64,000 nt of DNA, taken from Cycas panzhihuaensis (lineage: Eukaryota; Cycadophyta). The position numbers were made by a program, and so were the translations under genes. Numbering within the stretch: the stretch's first letter is position 1; each line of letters starts with the position of its first letter. The notes beneath the pieces are model-generated. The model was not told the DNA's origin and did no database searches. It saw only the letters and a list, made by a program, of their open reading frames with translations. Below, piece after piece: positions 13,845 through 27,258 of the stretch. The stretch covers positions 198,655,741 to 198,719,740 of the forward strand of contig CM041465.1 of assembly GCA_023213395.1 (NCBI GenBank). The letters run 5' to 3'.

Positions 13845-15419
13845 TAAGAGTTTTTAGCTCAATTTATCTCTTGGAGTTATGGCCTCAACTAGGAGAGTCA
13901 AAAATAAGCAAAATGACAGTAGGTGAAGTCTACTTCGTAGGTGAATATTAGTGAACCATTTATAAGAAAGCCATTTTAGAGGACTAGAAAGTACAACAAC
14001 TAGTTACACATATGCTTCAATATATGTTTGGGTTTTATATGGATCCATCATCAAGATTTAAAATAGTTATGTGATATGGTCTAGCATTAAAAGGGGAATA
14101 TTAGGTAATTTTAGCCTATAAAAATATTTAATTAATGTAAACCAATATGGTTATCCCTTTAATATATATTAGGGAATTATAGTGTACACACTTCTTTATG
14201 TTGTAGGTTATTGATCGACCGAGTGTCCCATGAAGTGTAATTGGATAACTAAATAGTTTAATATACCATAAATATATATAGGTTTGATAATACAATTTGG
14301 AGGTGGTCATTTCCCATAAGTATATTATATTGTGAACATACATATTTATGTTTATTCTTTATTTCCATCTATATGGTATAGTCTCATAATCTTGTATGAT
14401 CACAGGACCTATCCAACCAATGTTTATGCACTTTTATTTCTATCATTTGGCATCTCAATATGTTTTGCTCCTACCATATTATAAGAAATATAATATATGT
14501 AATGTGTTTCATGCTACTTGTTATATGTGGTTATCATATTTTTAGTTGAAAGTGCATCTTCAACTAGACTTTTTTATGGCTAAAAATCTTATTTTATGCA
14601 TAATTCTGAATTTTTATTTTTAATCAATCTCTCTCAAATAATATATGAGATCTTTCCTTATCTCATATTGGATAGTTAACTCTAACAATTTATTTTCAAA
14701 CAACATCAACATATATCTCACCTTCAAATTCAAAGGAACTAAGTTAAGACTCAACAAAATAATAATCTCATTCATTAATAGTATTCTTTTAAATATATCA
14801 AGATGGCATCAAATATATCCTTCAATCATTCATTCAATTAGGTGATTATCATCATTTTTCTTTAACTTTTCATGTCTTAAATTTATCATGATTTAATTGG
14901 CTCATGATAAAGATTTTTATTCTTCTTCATGGGGGATCAAAAAACATTATCCTAGAATGTAAATGTGTCATTTTTCATCACTATATAGGTTCTCAAGTGT
15001 GTTTAAAACTTGAAAAATGAAACAATTTTTTTTTCCCTTATCTTTCCATTAAAATTCACTAAAACATTTATAGAAAAATATATAAAATACACCAAGGAAC
15101 CTTCCACCATTCAAAATAGATTCTTATATACTTCACATTATTTAAATTTAAGCCATTAAATATATTAAATGAGATATTCAAACTTCTAGTTATAAGTTTT
15201 TCATCAAACAAGTGTTTATCATCATTAACATACATTTAATATACATCGATATACACCTAAGAACCCTTAAAATTAGTGAAAAAAAAAAAAAAGACAAAAT
15301 ATGAATTTAGATTTCTCAACAAGTGACTTTATAACTATATCCAAAAATACTTTTCCAAATTTACTAATTAAAATTTCTATCCTTTAATGTCTAAGCTATA
15401 CCTCATAATCACTAATTAT
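13845..15419. repeat. Dispersed repeat, copy 1 (partner at 60570-62136)
   Basis: About 1.57 kb is colinear with 60570-62136 in the same orientation. Shared landmarks include GTGAATATTAGTGAACCA, GTTATGTGATATGGTCTA, TTTGGAGGTGG and ACCTAAGAACCCTTAAAAT. The copies differ by many substitutions and some indels, including about 45 extra bases near 14165-14230 here. A purine tract AAAAGGGGAA near 14089 followed by TATTAGGTAAT could be a polypurine tract and the start of an LTR, so the unit may be a retrotransposon 3' end plus LTR. No coding frame was recognised. Confidence 0.75.
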
Positions 15420-15966
15420 GTATGTATATGAATTTACTTTCTAATGCCTTAAATGAATCAAAATTCTAACTTCATATAAAAGAGTTATTCTTAAAATACT
15501 ACTAGTGTATCATTAAAAAAATAAATATAGCTACACATGCCTCTCATAATAGATTTAACTCATATATATATATATATATATATGGGGGGCTAGCCTACAT
15601 AGGTGAACTTCAAGTAGTAATAGCCTTCCTCACATATTTGTGGAATAGTTCAAACTTATATGTTTTATGAAATATGGTGCATCATATGCATAAATACATC
15701 CATATAAAAGAATCAATAAAATATCACCATTATTTAGCTTTCAATACTATCAACATGCCCTCGATACATGGTCATATCTCATTGACAGACACCCAATTCA
15801 TAGCTTATTAAAACAATCTATTAATTAACTTTTGAAATGACTCAAACTAGCTTGATACTAGCTCTTTAATAGCTATACAAAATGTATGTATAGATCATCT
15901 TTAGATAGCAAAGATTTCTACCAAGTGATTATGGTCTTTAATATCTTATTTCTTTACTTCATTCAT
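15420..15966. other. AT-rich DNA, nothing recognised
   Basis: This stretch contains a short (TA)n run at about 15562-15582. It may be internal sequence of the minus-strand element whose primer site is at 16046, but no protein motif was recognised. Confidence 0.4.
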
Positions 15967-16204
15967 CTCAAACTAGCTTTTCACACAACTCCCTAGATTT
16001 CCTATTGACTCTAACCACTTTCTACATACTTCTTGCTTTATTTAGGCTCTGATACCATTTAGAATTTATGAAATCATCTTGTGTGTCACTTTGAAATTAT
16101 CTCATAGGTCTTCAAGGATTTTCTACTGATTATAAACTCTGTCTATATACTTCTTGCTTTACTTCGGTTCTAATATCATATTAAAATTTATGAAATTATC
16201 TTGT
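15967..16204. repeat. Degenerate ~120-bp tandem duplication spanning a primer site
   Basis: Two adjacent stretches, about 15967-16080 and 16101-16204, share the order CTTCTTGCTTTA, a CTCTGATACCA-like word, then AAATTTATGAAAT-ATCTTG. The second copy of the primer-site word has decayed to TTCTAATATCA. Confidence 0.6.
16046..16057 (-). promoter_or_regulatory. Primer-binding site for initiator tRNA-Met, minus-strand LTR element
   Basis: The plus strand reads GCTCTGATACCA, the exact reverse complement of TGGTATCAGAGC, the usual plant retrotransposon primer site matching the 3' end of initiator tRNA-Met. It places an LTR immediately to the right and element interior to the left. Confidence 0.65.
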
Positions 16205-16683
16205 TAAAATTTCATATACTTTAATACTATATTGGAATTGTTATGTATATAAGTAGATTTTATTTTATAGAGAATTCATATCTTATAACTTACATAAATA
16301 ATAACTGAATTATGATTCATAAGGTAATCATAAGATAAGACATTAAGCACATATAAATAACATATGTATACATCAATATGATATTATCATACATAGAAAA
16401 AATATCATATAAGATAGAATTTATATATGAAAAGCTCTTGATTCAAAAAACCATAAGAGAAATATGATCAGTTGATGTGTGTACATATATATAATGATCA
16501 TCACCTCATATATAACTAATAGAATATAAGAACTTCATTAGTCAATGTTATCATATTAGTACATTGACTAGTTAGATTATATGTAAGAACTTTTACATTG
16601 ACCAATCTTATTATATTACAACTTGACTATATAAATTAAACATTACATTGAATACTATGAAATCTAGTATTTTAATAAAATTA
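16058..16683 (-). mobile_element. Probable minus-strand LTR, split by the nested Gypsy insertion
   Basis: This block abuts the initiator-Met primer site on its left. Its right part would continue after the Gypsy element at 22708-22719, where the minus strand starts TGTTGAGTTAATT, a good LTR start. That gives an LTR of about 640 bp interrupted by the 16684-22707 insertion. No second LTR was found, so both limits are inference. Confidence 0.35.
16679..16683 (+). repeat. Target-site duplication AATTA, left
   Basis: The five bases before the Gypsy 5' LTR are identical to 22708-22712 just after the 3' LTR. Confidence 0.75.
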
Positions 16684-17061
<378 letters not shown>

Positions 17062-18059
17062 TGTGGTGAGTGATTGATGCATGGCCTATGGGAGAGTCAA
17101 AGGTATTGAATAGTCAATTCTTTCCTATCAGTTTTCATTCCCATCAATATTTATTCTTATTTTAAATTTCTACTTATTACTTTAGCTTTTTAGGTGTAAA
17201 CAATACTATAATAAGGCTACTACCCTAACACTACCATGGGGTAGTTTTTATCTGCATTTAGATAGAGACCCTATGATAGGGATCTATAAATATCATGAGA
17301 AACTATCATGTTAAGCTAAGTGCATCATAGCTTTTATGTCCCTTACATGAAAGATTAGAGATCACACTCATGAATTGAGCCTTAGATAAAACTCAACTAT
17401 GAAATTATACCTCTATGCACTTATGAGTATATAAAAGGACCGCCTAGGTTTGCTTTCTTGGTATAAGTAACTATAAGAAACCTATTGACCATTTGTAATT
17501 TATAGTGCACTAATAAGTAGTTAGCACTAGAAAGTTACTATCCACATACCCTTGAGATGGTGGTAGTATAGGTCTCTACAAGTTGATACTATTTACAACT
17601 AGGATAAGCATATTAGAAGGCTTACAAACCATACAATCTTAGACGTAGTGAACTTGGTTAGTTTGTTAGTAGTATGTTTGCATCTAGTTAATTGATGAGT
17701 CAACCATCATCAATCTATAAAACCTAGTATGTCCAACTAGTTTATTGTTAGTTCATATGCATACAGTTAATTAGTTAGTTACTGAATTGTATGCAACCAA
17801 AAAAGTAAGAAAAGGTAGAAAAGAAAAAAAAAAGAGAAAAGTTAGTCAGACGATTGTAAGTGACTAAATAAAAAAAAGAAAATCCATATTACTTTATTAT
17901 AAAACATTAAAGATAACAATCTATATACACCTATCAAATCCATTTTGTTCATATTTACTAATTAGGATTTAACTTAGGACTGGTAAATAAATGTTCCCTA
18001 AGGTAAATCCTAACTAGACTCAAGATCTTAACAATGTTATCATACAATTTTGAGGAGGC
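17062..18059 (+). other. Leader of Gypsy element 1
   Basis: About 1 kb lies between the 5' LTR and the gag relic, without a recognised frame. The bases just after the LTR (ATGTGGTGAG) do not match the initiator-Met primer site, so the primer tRNA is undetermined. Confidence 0.5.
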
Positions 18060-20947
18060 ATATTACAAATCTAAACTCACTTTAATGAAAAAATTGAAAG
18101 GGTAATGCTAGAGATCATAACTATGGAACTTTCTGAAGAAGAACACAACCATTCTAAGTTAGAAGAAAAGATTGAATTCAATGACACTACTCACATAGGT
18201 GAGGGTTACTTTAATAAGGAAGATGAAGATAATGATAGTAGACACTTTCATCTTAACTTCCTTCCTAAGGTGGAAATTGAGAAATTTAATTACATAGATG
18301 TGCACACCTATGTTACCCAAATATAATTGGCAGGATTAGTTATTAATGGGAGGGTTTTGTCAAGTACCTTATAGCTCAATATGATAGCACTTTGGATCAC
18401 AACCACTTCAACTAGGCAGCTAAAGTTAGATAGGATGGTACTGTTTAAATTTACATGATATAATACCAATGTCTCTCTACAAAGGTTGATGGTCTCTATT
18501 AGGACAGATTACCTGAGTTGTACATTGGTGGATTATGAGATGACATTAGACATGATTTATAACTCTTAAAACCTAATAATATCTTTATAGATATCAATTT
18601 GACTTGGCATATCAAAGTTAAAAATAAGGCATCCTAACCATTTCCATGAGCATTCCTAGAAAAGTGACCACAATCTCAAGTTCTTTATGTATGAAAAATG
18701 AATTCCCAAGAGATGGATGAAAAATGGTTGGAAAAGTTATGTTTTCATTGCAATCAAAAGTGAAACAAAGAACATAAGTTCTCTAAATGATTCTTATTTA
18801 TCATTAAGGATATTTAAAATGACGAACCAATAAAATTAGTCCCTTTAGAGCCAGAAAATAATGATTGTAATCCACCTGAGGAGGAAGATGAAGATACTAC
18901 TACTATATCTATGTATACCCTTGTTGGAATTATGACCCCATAAATACTTAAACTTTTTAAGTATATCAAAGAAAGGAAAGTGATCATCCTCAAAGATTTT
19001 AGGAGCACCCAAAATTTTTTTAATCGAAAACTTGCTGAAAAACTCAACTAGTTTCCATATCTTGTAAATAATTTTTAGGTTATTGCTTATGGAGAAAATA
19101 CCATAATATCAAGTTATAAATGGGTGACTATCACCTCTCCACTTCCATATATGTTATTCTTATTAGGGGAGTCGATGTTATACTAAGGGTACAATGGATT
19201 AAACCATTAAAGACTATTCAACAAAATATGTAAGAGATCTTCATCTAATTTACTTATGAAGGAATTGATTATTAATTAAATAGGATCATTCCTCCCCCAA
19301 CCTAAATCATCAACTCACACTATGTGGGGAGGCTCAAGGGAAAGATTGATACAAGGATCATTACTAAGTGTTATACTCTAGAAGGTCGGGAACTTCCAAT
19401 AGAGGGGGATATTCTCCAAGATGATATCATCCCAAATGACTTAAAATTGGTGCTTCATCATTAGAACTAGGTATTTTAGGATATTCCTCAAGGCCTCCCC
19501 CCAACATATGACCAAGATCATGACATTGGCCTAGTAAGTAAAAGTAATCCTCCTTGTATTCAACTATATCAGTATCCCTACTAGCAAAAGAATAAAATTA
19601 AATAACTAGTTTAAGAACTTCTTAATGCTGGTACTATTAGGAAAAGTAAAAGCACATTTCTTACCCCAATGATTTTAGTAAGAAAAAAGGATGGCTCATA
19701 TTACATGTCCATAGACTACCATGATCTTAATAAGATAATCATCAAGGATAAAATTCTTATATCAGTCATTGACGAACTCTTAGATGAGATCCATGGAGCA
19801 ACATTCTTCACATCATTAGACTTGTAGTCATGATACCATTAAATTAGGATCAAGGTAGAGGATGTTCATAAGACGACATTTTGTATATATAAAGGGCATT
19901 ATGAATTTTTAGTCATATCATTTAACCTGACTAATACCCCATCCACCTTTCAAGGACTCATGAATATACATTTTTAGCCTTACTTAAGAAAGTTTATCTT
20001 AGTAGTTTTTTATGACATTCTGATCTTCAGTTACACTTGGGAAGACCATCTTCAACATGTTTATAAGGCATTATAGGTTCTTGAAAACAACTAGCTTTAT
20101 GTGAAAAATCAAAAAGTTAATTCAACCAAATAGAAATAGAATATTTAGACCATATTATTTCCCAAGAAGGAGTCAAGGTGAATCATAAGAAAATTGCAGT
20201 TATTACAAACTAGCCTAAATCGAAAAACATTAAGGGCCTTCATGGATTCTTAGGAATCATAGTGTATTATTGAAAGTTTGTTTAGGGTTATGCAAGGATT
20301 GCATCCCCATTAATCAATCTATTAAAAAAGGATTTAAACACTTAAAGGTGGTTTTAACTACCACTCCAGACCTTACAATACCAAAATTTATAAAGACCTT
20401 AATCATTGAATGCGATGCATCAGGGTAAGGCATTAGAGCATTCTTAATGCAAGATGAGAAACCTCTAGCCTTTGAAAGTCATCAACTTACAACTAGGGAC
20501 AAGTCAAATCCACCTATGAGAAGGAGATATTAGTAATTCTCTAATCAATTAGAAAATGGTAATAATATTTACTAGGGACACATTTCTTGATTAAAACAGA
20601 CCATGATAGCTTAAAATATTTCCTAGCTCAAAGGATAACATTTGAAAAACAATAAAAATTGATCACTAAAATGCAAGTTTTTTACTTTGAAATCATATAT
20701 AGCAAAGGCAAGGATAATATAGTGGTTGATGCTTTGTCTTTCAAGGAAGAAGGTTCTACAGTAAATTCCATCACTAAGGTCAGTCCATCTTGTATAGCAA
20801 TTGCTAAGCAAGAATAGGATTAGGACCCCTTTATAAAATATATCATTCAAAACCTTCGAGGTAGGGTAGGGCACTCGACCCACTACATATAGTCCATAAA
20901 TATTCTATGGTATAAGAATATGATATATATATCTATATATCTATCTA

Positions 20948-21024
<77 letters not shown>

Positions 21025-22090
21025 TCACTCTAGCCTCAAGGAACAAATTTTGTATGATACGCAAGCCTCCCTTAACAACAGGTCACTGAGGTTTCCTATA
21101 GACATACTACCACTTAAAACAATCTTTCTTTTGGAAGGGCCAAAAAGGAGATGTAAAGTGCTATGTTTCTTTATGTGAAATTTGTTAATGACATAAGACA
21201 AAAATAGTCAAGCCCTTAAGACTTCTGCAATCCCTTCCCATACTGAATCAACGATGCAAAGAAATTTCCATGGACTTCATGGTGGGTCTACCCAAGTCTA
21301 AAGAAAAAGATGTTATACTCATGGTTGTTAATAGGATAATGAAATATGATCATTTCTATGGAATCTAAGATATATATAAGGTAAATCAATTTGCTGATAT
21401 CTTTTAAGTGATATATGTAGGTTGCATGGAATGCCCAAACATATAGCTAGTGATTGAGACCCCAAGTTCATTAGTAACTTTTGGATGGAACTCTTCCATC
21501 TGCTTGGTACCAATCTAACAATGAGTTCATCCTGCCATCCAAAAATAAATGGTTAAACTAAGATGATCAATAAGTTCCTTAAAAGATACCTTTATTGTTA
21601 TGCTTTAGACAAGTAAGGCCAGTGGCATCATTAGATTCCCTCAGTAGAATGGTGGTATAATGCAACCTATCATGCATTAGTAAGAATAACTTCATTCTAA
21701 GTATTATATGGTTATGAACCACCTACACTTAAGAATTATGCCATAATCAGTTCTAAAGTTTAAGCAGTCGAGGACCCCATCCACCAAATAATAGAGATTC
21801 TCAAGCTACTTAAGAAAAATCTAAACCTTGCATAAAATCAAATAAAATAATAGGCAAATAAAGGGCGGAGTGAATAATCTCTTCAATTAGGTGATTGGGT
21901 ATACTTATGGTTGCAACTGTACAAGTAAACATCTCTCAAACAAGATGGGAAGCATGAATTAGAACATCGATTTTATGGACCTTACAAAATTCTAAAAAAG
22001 ATTATTGAAATTGCATATGCATTAGACTTACCACCACTGCCAAGGATCCATAATGTCTTTCATGTTTTATGTCTCAAGAGGTTAATTGGG
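18060..22090 (+). pseudogene. gag-pol relic of Gypsy element 1
   Basis: Motifs in order: a gag start-like segment PKVEIEKFNYIDVHTYVTQ near 18265-18325; a chromovirus-type zinc knuckle LCFHCNQK...EHKFSK near 18745-18790; a protease remnant KVIILKDFRSTQNFFNRK near 18975-19030, where the catalytic D-S-G has become D-F-R; RT segments LTPMILVRKKDGSYYMSIDY near 19660-19720 and FILVVFYDILIF near 19990-20025, where the usual catalytic DD has become YD; an RNase H segment TLIIECDASG near 20398-20430; an integrase segment MVGLPKSKEKDVILMVVNR near 21280-21335; and a C-terminal LGDWVYLWLQLYK / RIHNVFHVLCLKRLIG stretch at 21890-22090. Numerous stops and frame changes rule out function. The C-terminal pattern suggests a chromovirus, but the chromodomain itself is too worn to show. 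Confidence 0.8.
20921..21022. repeat. (TATC)n/(TA)n compound microsatellite
   Basis: A few TATC units run into about 70 bases of pure TA, lying between the RNase H and integrase relics of Gypsy element 1. Confidence 0.95.
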
Positions 22091-22312
22091 TAACAAGTAT
22101 AAGTTTAAACAAAATTACTTAAATAAGGATGGGCAACTTCAACTCATTCTATAATGTATCATCAACAGAAGAATTTAGCATCTACAATCTAAACAAATCA
22201 TTGAGTATCACATCAAATGAAAATAACTTCCAAAATAAGATGCAGCTTAGGAGAATGAGAAATTTATCTTTGAGGATCCTAAGATCAATAAGCTTTGAGG
22301 GTAAAACTTTTT

Positions 22313-22342
22313 TAAAAGGAGGGGTGGGGGAGGGGGGGGGGA
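22313..22342 (+). promoter_or_regulatory. Polypurine tract of Gypsy element 1, G-quadruplex-prone
   Basis: The run AAAAGGA-GGGG-T-GGGGG-A-G(10)-A lies directly before the 3' LTR, where plus-strand DNA synthesis is primed. The G runs are long enough to satisfy the usual four-run quadruplex pattern. Confidence 0.75.
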
Positions 22343-22344
22343 CT

Positions 22345-22707
22345 TATTAGGGATCCAACTCCTAACTCACCTTCTCTTATTTCTTCTACTTCTTCTTATC
22401 TTTTATTATATCTTCTATTTCTTCTACTTCTTCTTTCTTCTTAATATCCCATTCACATAATAGGAGGTTATGTGGTGCCCATAGAGCCCTATATATATTG
22501 ATATAATATCCCACATGTATATGTAGGAAGTTGTGTAGTGGCCATAGATCCATATATATATTTATATAATCCTTAGAGTAGATTATCTTGAATATCATTT
22601 CTATTATATATAATTAGGAGGTTGCCCCCTTGAAGAATATTGTAGTGCATATACCCTGTTTAGTATTATTGGTGTACTATTATCATTAAAGGAGTGGTAT
22701 CCTACTA
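22345..22707 (+). repeat. 3' LTR of Gypsy element 1
   Basis: Partner of 16684-17061, starting TATTAGGGATCC just after the polypurine tract and ending CCTACTA. Confidence 0.8.
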
Positions 22708-22712
22708 AATTA
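22708..22712 (+). repeat. Target-site duplication AATTA, right
   Basis: Identical to 16679-16683. Confidence 0.75.
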
Positions 22713-22719
22713 ACTCAAC

Positions 22720-25700
22720 ACTTTTAACTATCTTTTATAAAGTATACTTAAGTCTTCCTGGTCTAATAATCTATAAATACTAAAGTATAACAAACTTAAG
22801 ATATTAGGAGATTTGATTATTGCCCCATCATGCTGGTGTGTATAATTTCTAATATCTTCTTATTTATCTAAGATTTCTCTTAAGCAAAAGGATATATGTG
22901 ATGTTTACCATACATACACCCTTCATATATACCTCTTAAACATAAGACCTATGATAAACTCTCCATTATCTTTATTATGCTTATAAGTGTCATGTTTTGA
23001 TAATTTAGGTATCCTAATCATTCATTCCATAATCATGTTATATCATTTGCATTGGCAACAAAAGTATATGCTTAATTCTAACTGTAAAGTTTCTTAAACA
23101 CTAAGAAGTCATCATTTAGATTTCTATAAATCATAACTAAACTACCTTTCTTAGAATCTTTAATCAATTAATTATCCTTATAGAGATGAATTTTTTATTT
23201 TATTTATAAATTTAATGGTAAAAAGGAAGATTCTTCCTCATGTATGGTGCATAATATACTCAACTAAAATTCCCCATTGCAAGGCTAGCTATTTTGAATC
23301 CATCAATAGGCACCATTCTAGCATCCTTAAGTATGATTTTAACATCGCTAAAATTACAATCCATAGTAGTAAATGGCTCTCAATAGAAAGACATATACCT
23401 TTGTGTACCTAGATCGAGTATCTAATAATCCTTTTACTCTAAATTTTCAGAAGATGAGATTAATACTTTAGTGTAATAAGTTGTAATATTCTTTAATTTT
23501 TTGTTTTGTTTTTCCTCTTACATATCCTTTCTTCTAAACTGATAGTTTTTCACCTTATGGCCTTCTCTCTTCTAATAGTGATACTTTCCAATGTACTTCT
23601 TCTCTTAATTTTGCTTAAACTTTCATGCACTTTTCTCTACCTTCTCATCGCATTTCCTCTGCATCTTTATAATTATACCATAATTTGACTCTAGACTCAT
23701 AACAATGCTATAGTATTTTAATTTAAATTTTTTATCTAGCATGAAATTCTTTAGCTCATCAAAGGCCATTCCTTCCATCATATCATGCTTTGCATAAGCT
23801 ATGTAAAATATACAAAACAAGGTTGGTAGTCTTAATATAATGATCGTAAATAGTAACATATTATCAACTAACTTCTCTTTTCTCTCTTATAACTTATTCT
23901 TTAAATCCATTATCTTATTCAGATAAGTACTAATATTACATTAATCTTTAATAGTTGCATTTAGCACCTCCATCAACAAAATAACTTTATGTTTTATTCA
24001 CATATTCTTATATAATTTCATTAAGATTTTATTTAGTATATTTAGGTTATGGATAAGAGCTTTGTGATCCAAAGCTAACAATAATTTTAATAAGCCAAAA
24101 GCCATACACTATTTTTTTTCAGGGTGATCTCTCTTTCTCATCTAAAGATATTATGGTCAATTCATTTTTGATGATTTTCCATAATAAATTCACCATTAAA
24201 GTGATTTCCATACTTTCTTTCCATTTGTTAAATTTGTTTCCATTAAAAGTCACTTGCAAAAATTTCTCCAAGGTTGCAACCTTATTAAATGATTGAGAAT
24301 AATCTTCTTTCAGTGTTCTCTAATATTAAGAGCATCCTATCCCTATATTAGAGTCTTTTCTTACATAATTATCTAATCAAAATGTTTTATGAACATCCTA
24401 ATCACCTATTTAAGGTAGACCCCATATCCTCCATGCTTTGCACTATTATATTTATTTTTTTATAACCTCTACATTTACTAATGTGGCTTAAGAGGGCTTG
24501 TACAGGCTCCCAGAAGTTTTACACACCAATAACAATTGCTTCTTGCTTTTCCAATGCTTCACACAATCCTTTTTTATGTTTCCACTATGTCTAATGCATT
24601 ACACTTCACTTATAAAGATTTTGTAATCAGCACATACCCTTATGTATGTTACACAACCATTAACAAGTTCAAAATAGCTTCAAATTTGGCTTTGTATGAT
24701 GTTACTTTGTTTCATGGCTTTCAATGGCTTAAGAAAAGATTCTTATGTGCCTCAAAATGACTTAACATGGATTTAATGGTGGCCTACATAATAACTCTAA
24801 TTTACAAAATCTTATTAATAGACTTTAAACTAAGTTTTTTGGCTTATATGCCTTGCATAGCCTTTAAACAACTTCAAATGCTTTCGAACATTTTAAACAA
24901 CCTTAAACAAGTCCAAGAATTAATGGAATGAAACATAGTATGTGCACCAACATTCCCATAACTATATGTATTGTCCTTAAACGCTGATGTTTGTTTGGAT
25001 TTTTGTTAATGCTACTCACATAACTCACATTTGATTCCAATGCACCCTCAACTTCAAACAATCCAAAAGATCTTAATTTATATGGTTTGAATGACTTCCC
25101 ATGAATGTCATATATAAGTTATGACCTTTTATAATCATGCTCTTTAATAAATCATGTTTTCCTTTAAAATTTTAATTTATAATTAGGTTTGTAAATGTCA
25201 CGCCACTTCACCAAGCCCTGCCACCTTATGCAGTTATTGTTTTGTTTAAGAAATTTTTATATTTGACCTTCGATAGTCAAATTTGAAGATATGACCTTTC
25301 TATAGAGGTTGTTGCTTTGTTAAAAAGAAAACAAAAAGTTTATTTTTCAATCAAAATAGTTGATAACTTTCATATGTTATACTACTGTCATTAGAAACTT
25401 ATAGGAGCCTATGGAGAATTAACACTATTAAATGCAATGGAAGTTACATATTTTCATAGCAAGAAGAAGATAGATGCTTTGTTAGACTCACAATGGATCT
25501 CGATAATTTAATTTAAATGAAAAATAAAGAATTCTTATGCCTAATCACCTCCATGAACTCCAAAATGAAGCATGACATTACTAGAGTTGTCCAATCACTG
25601 TTGGAGATGTCTAACATACTTTTACTTTATTATATCATGTAAATATGAGACTAAGCATTGTCCATCAAATGTTTTACAACTCCAAACACACATAGTTAGT

Positions 25701-26164
25701 CCTCAATTGGCATTACATTCTCTAAATGGGTCCATGATTATTAAGAATAGTGTTCATTCATGGTTGGATCCTTTAAAATGATCCCAAGCACTTCAGATGA
25801 AGCCCAATGCATCTATCCTCCATTTAACATATGGAAATAAGGCTAGCATTCTTTAAATAATGCTCAATAGCCATTGGAGTTGCCTAATCATGCATATACT
25901 CTACCTAGTAAGTAGAAACATTACCCAACCTTGCTTAATTAGTACATATAGCCTCCCCATAGTGGTAGAAATCACCACATGATGGAAAGCGTGTTGTTCA
26001 ATGGATAATTTCCTTTGTGTTATTATTATACACCATTATTTAATCACTTAGAAATTGAAAAGGATTGCAATCACATTAACAAGACCTTCTTTTACTTTAG
26101 CAAATGGCCTTTTGATTTGTTCTAGGTCTACATTTACTTTGCTTCAACTATGTACTCAGAACTT
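22720..26164 (-). pseudogene. Ty1/Copia relic: gag, protease region, start of integrase
   Basis: Read on the minus strand. Near 24280-24130 is a gag segment, VATLEKFLQVTFNGNKFNKW, continuing ESMEITLMVNLLWKIIKNEL (the F-x-G-x-N-x-x-W and LW pattern of Copia gag). Near 23610-23550 is a worn zinc knuckle YIGKYHY-x-KREGHKVKN in which key Cys have become Tyr. Near 23360-23230 is DVKIILKDARMVPIDG followed by YYAPYMRKN, the region between protease and integrase. Near 22850-22730 is IHTSMMGQ ... VCYTLVFIDY ... RKT-VYFIKDS, the start of the integrase core. The frame then stops abruptly at about 22720, where other elements begin. Many stops and shifts are present. Confidence 0.7.
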
Positions 26165-26177
26165 GACTATGATACCA
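26165..26177 (-). promoter_or_regulatory. Degenerate initiator-Met primer site of the Copia relic
   Basis: The plus strand reads GACTATGATACCA; the minus strand is therefore TGGTATCATAGTC, close to TGGTATCAGAGC. It lies upstream of the gag relic in the right orientation, and TGTGAGAAAACATG just to its right would be the LTR edge. Confidence 0.5.
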
Positions 26178-27168
26178 TGTGAGAAAACATGTATATAAAT
26201 ATAGACATGATCTTAACCATACATAGCAAGCAGAGGACAAGATATATAGGTTTTAACCTTCCCTAAGCCATATCATAAAATCTACTAATACTTTTAATTT
26301 AAGCCCATTTCAACACATGTTTGTCTTCTAACTTATTAGGTTCACCTGACCTTATAACATTTTGTTTCAATTGACTGTCATTGGATTATGTTAAATTTGA
26401 TATTCTTGGTTGGTTGATTTTGATTGGATAATTTTGAAGTAAATAGGGCTATATGTTTATAAGTCCAAAAGAAAATATGACACTTTGTTATGTCTTGTGA
26501 CCTTTTGCCATGTGTGACTCTTTGTTGTGTATGAATGAATCTTCAACATATATGTATAACATTGTTTGTGTTTGCTAACATATTATTGAAGCGTAATAAT
26601 TTTTCAAACATAGGGAGGAAAAGGATGTAGAGCAATCTTATTGATATGTTTTATGCTTATTTATAGATTTGTCAAAATCCATATCATTTATTTTAGTATA
26701 ATGTTGTAGTGTTTCAATGTTGATGTTTCCCTTCAATGGTAGCTTTTTCCCCTTCTATAGTCATTGCATACGTAATAACCTTAAGTATATATTTCTCAAT
26801 AGTTTTTTACTACTAAAATATAATTTAAACTTTTATGAACAAGAACTAAATTAATACTCTAGTACTCAAGCACTATTAAGCCCACACCTCATACCTTTGC
26901 CCTACTTTCCTGCATAAAGGTTGTTTTACATATTTGATGTAGTCAGCTTTACCAGAGAATGTAATTGCTTAAGAAACCTGATATCTTATTACATTTATGA
27001 ATGGATTTTTTGTCTCCTTTTACTATAAGCTCAATGTGATAGTTCTTGTATTAATATGCTCATACTTGGAACCATAAATCTAATTTTTCTCTCAAGTATA
27101 GACATATATGCAGAAGTCATTATATTAAGCATATCATGACATGAAGTAATGGATTCAATGTCTCTCCA
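26178..27168. other. Possible LTR remnant, then AT-rich intergenic DNA
   Basis: The first few hundred bases could be the LTR belonging to the primer site at 26165; no partner LTR was found. No gene is visible up to the microsatellite at 27169. Confidence 0.35.
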
Positions 27169-27221
27169 CTATATATATATATATATATCTGTGTGTGCGT
27201 GTGTGTGTGTGTGTATGTATG

Positions 27222-27258
<37 letters not shown>

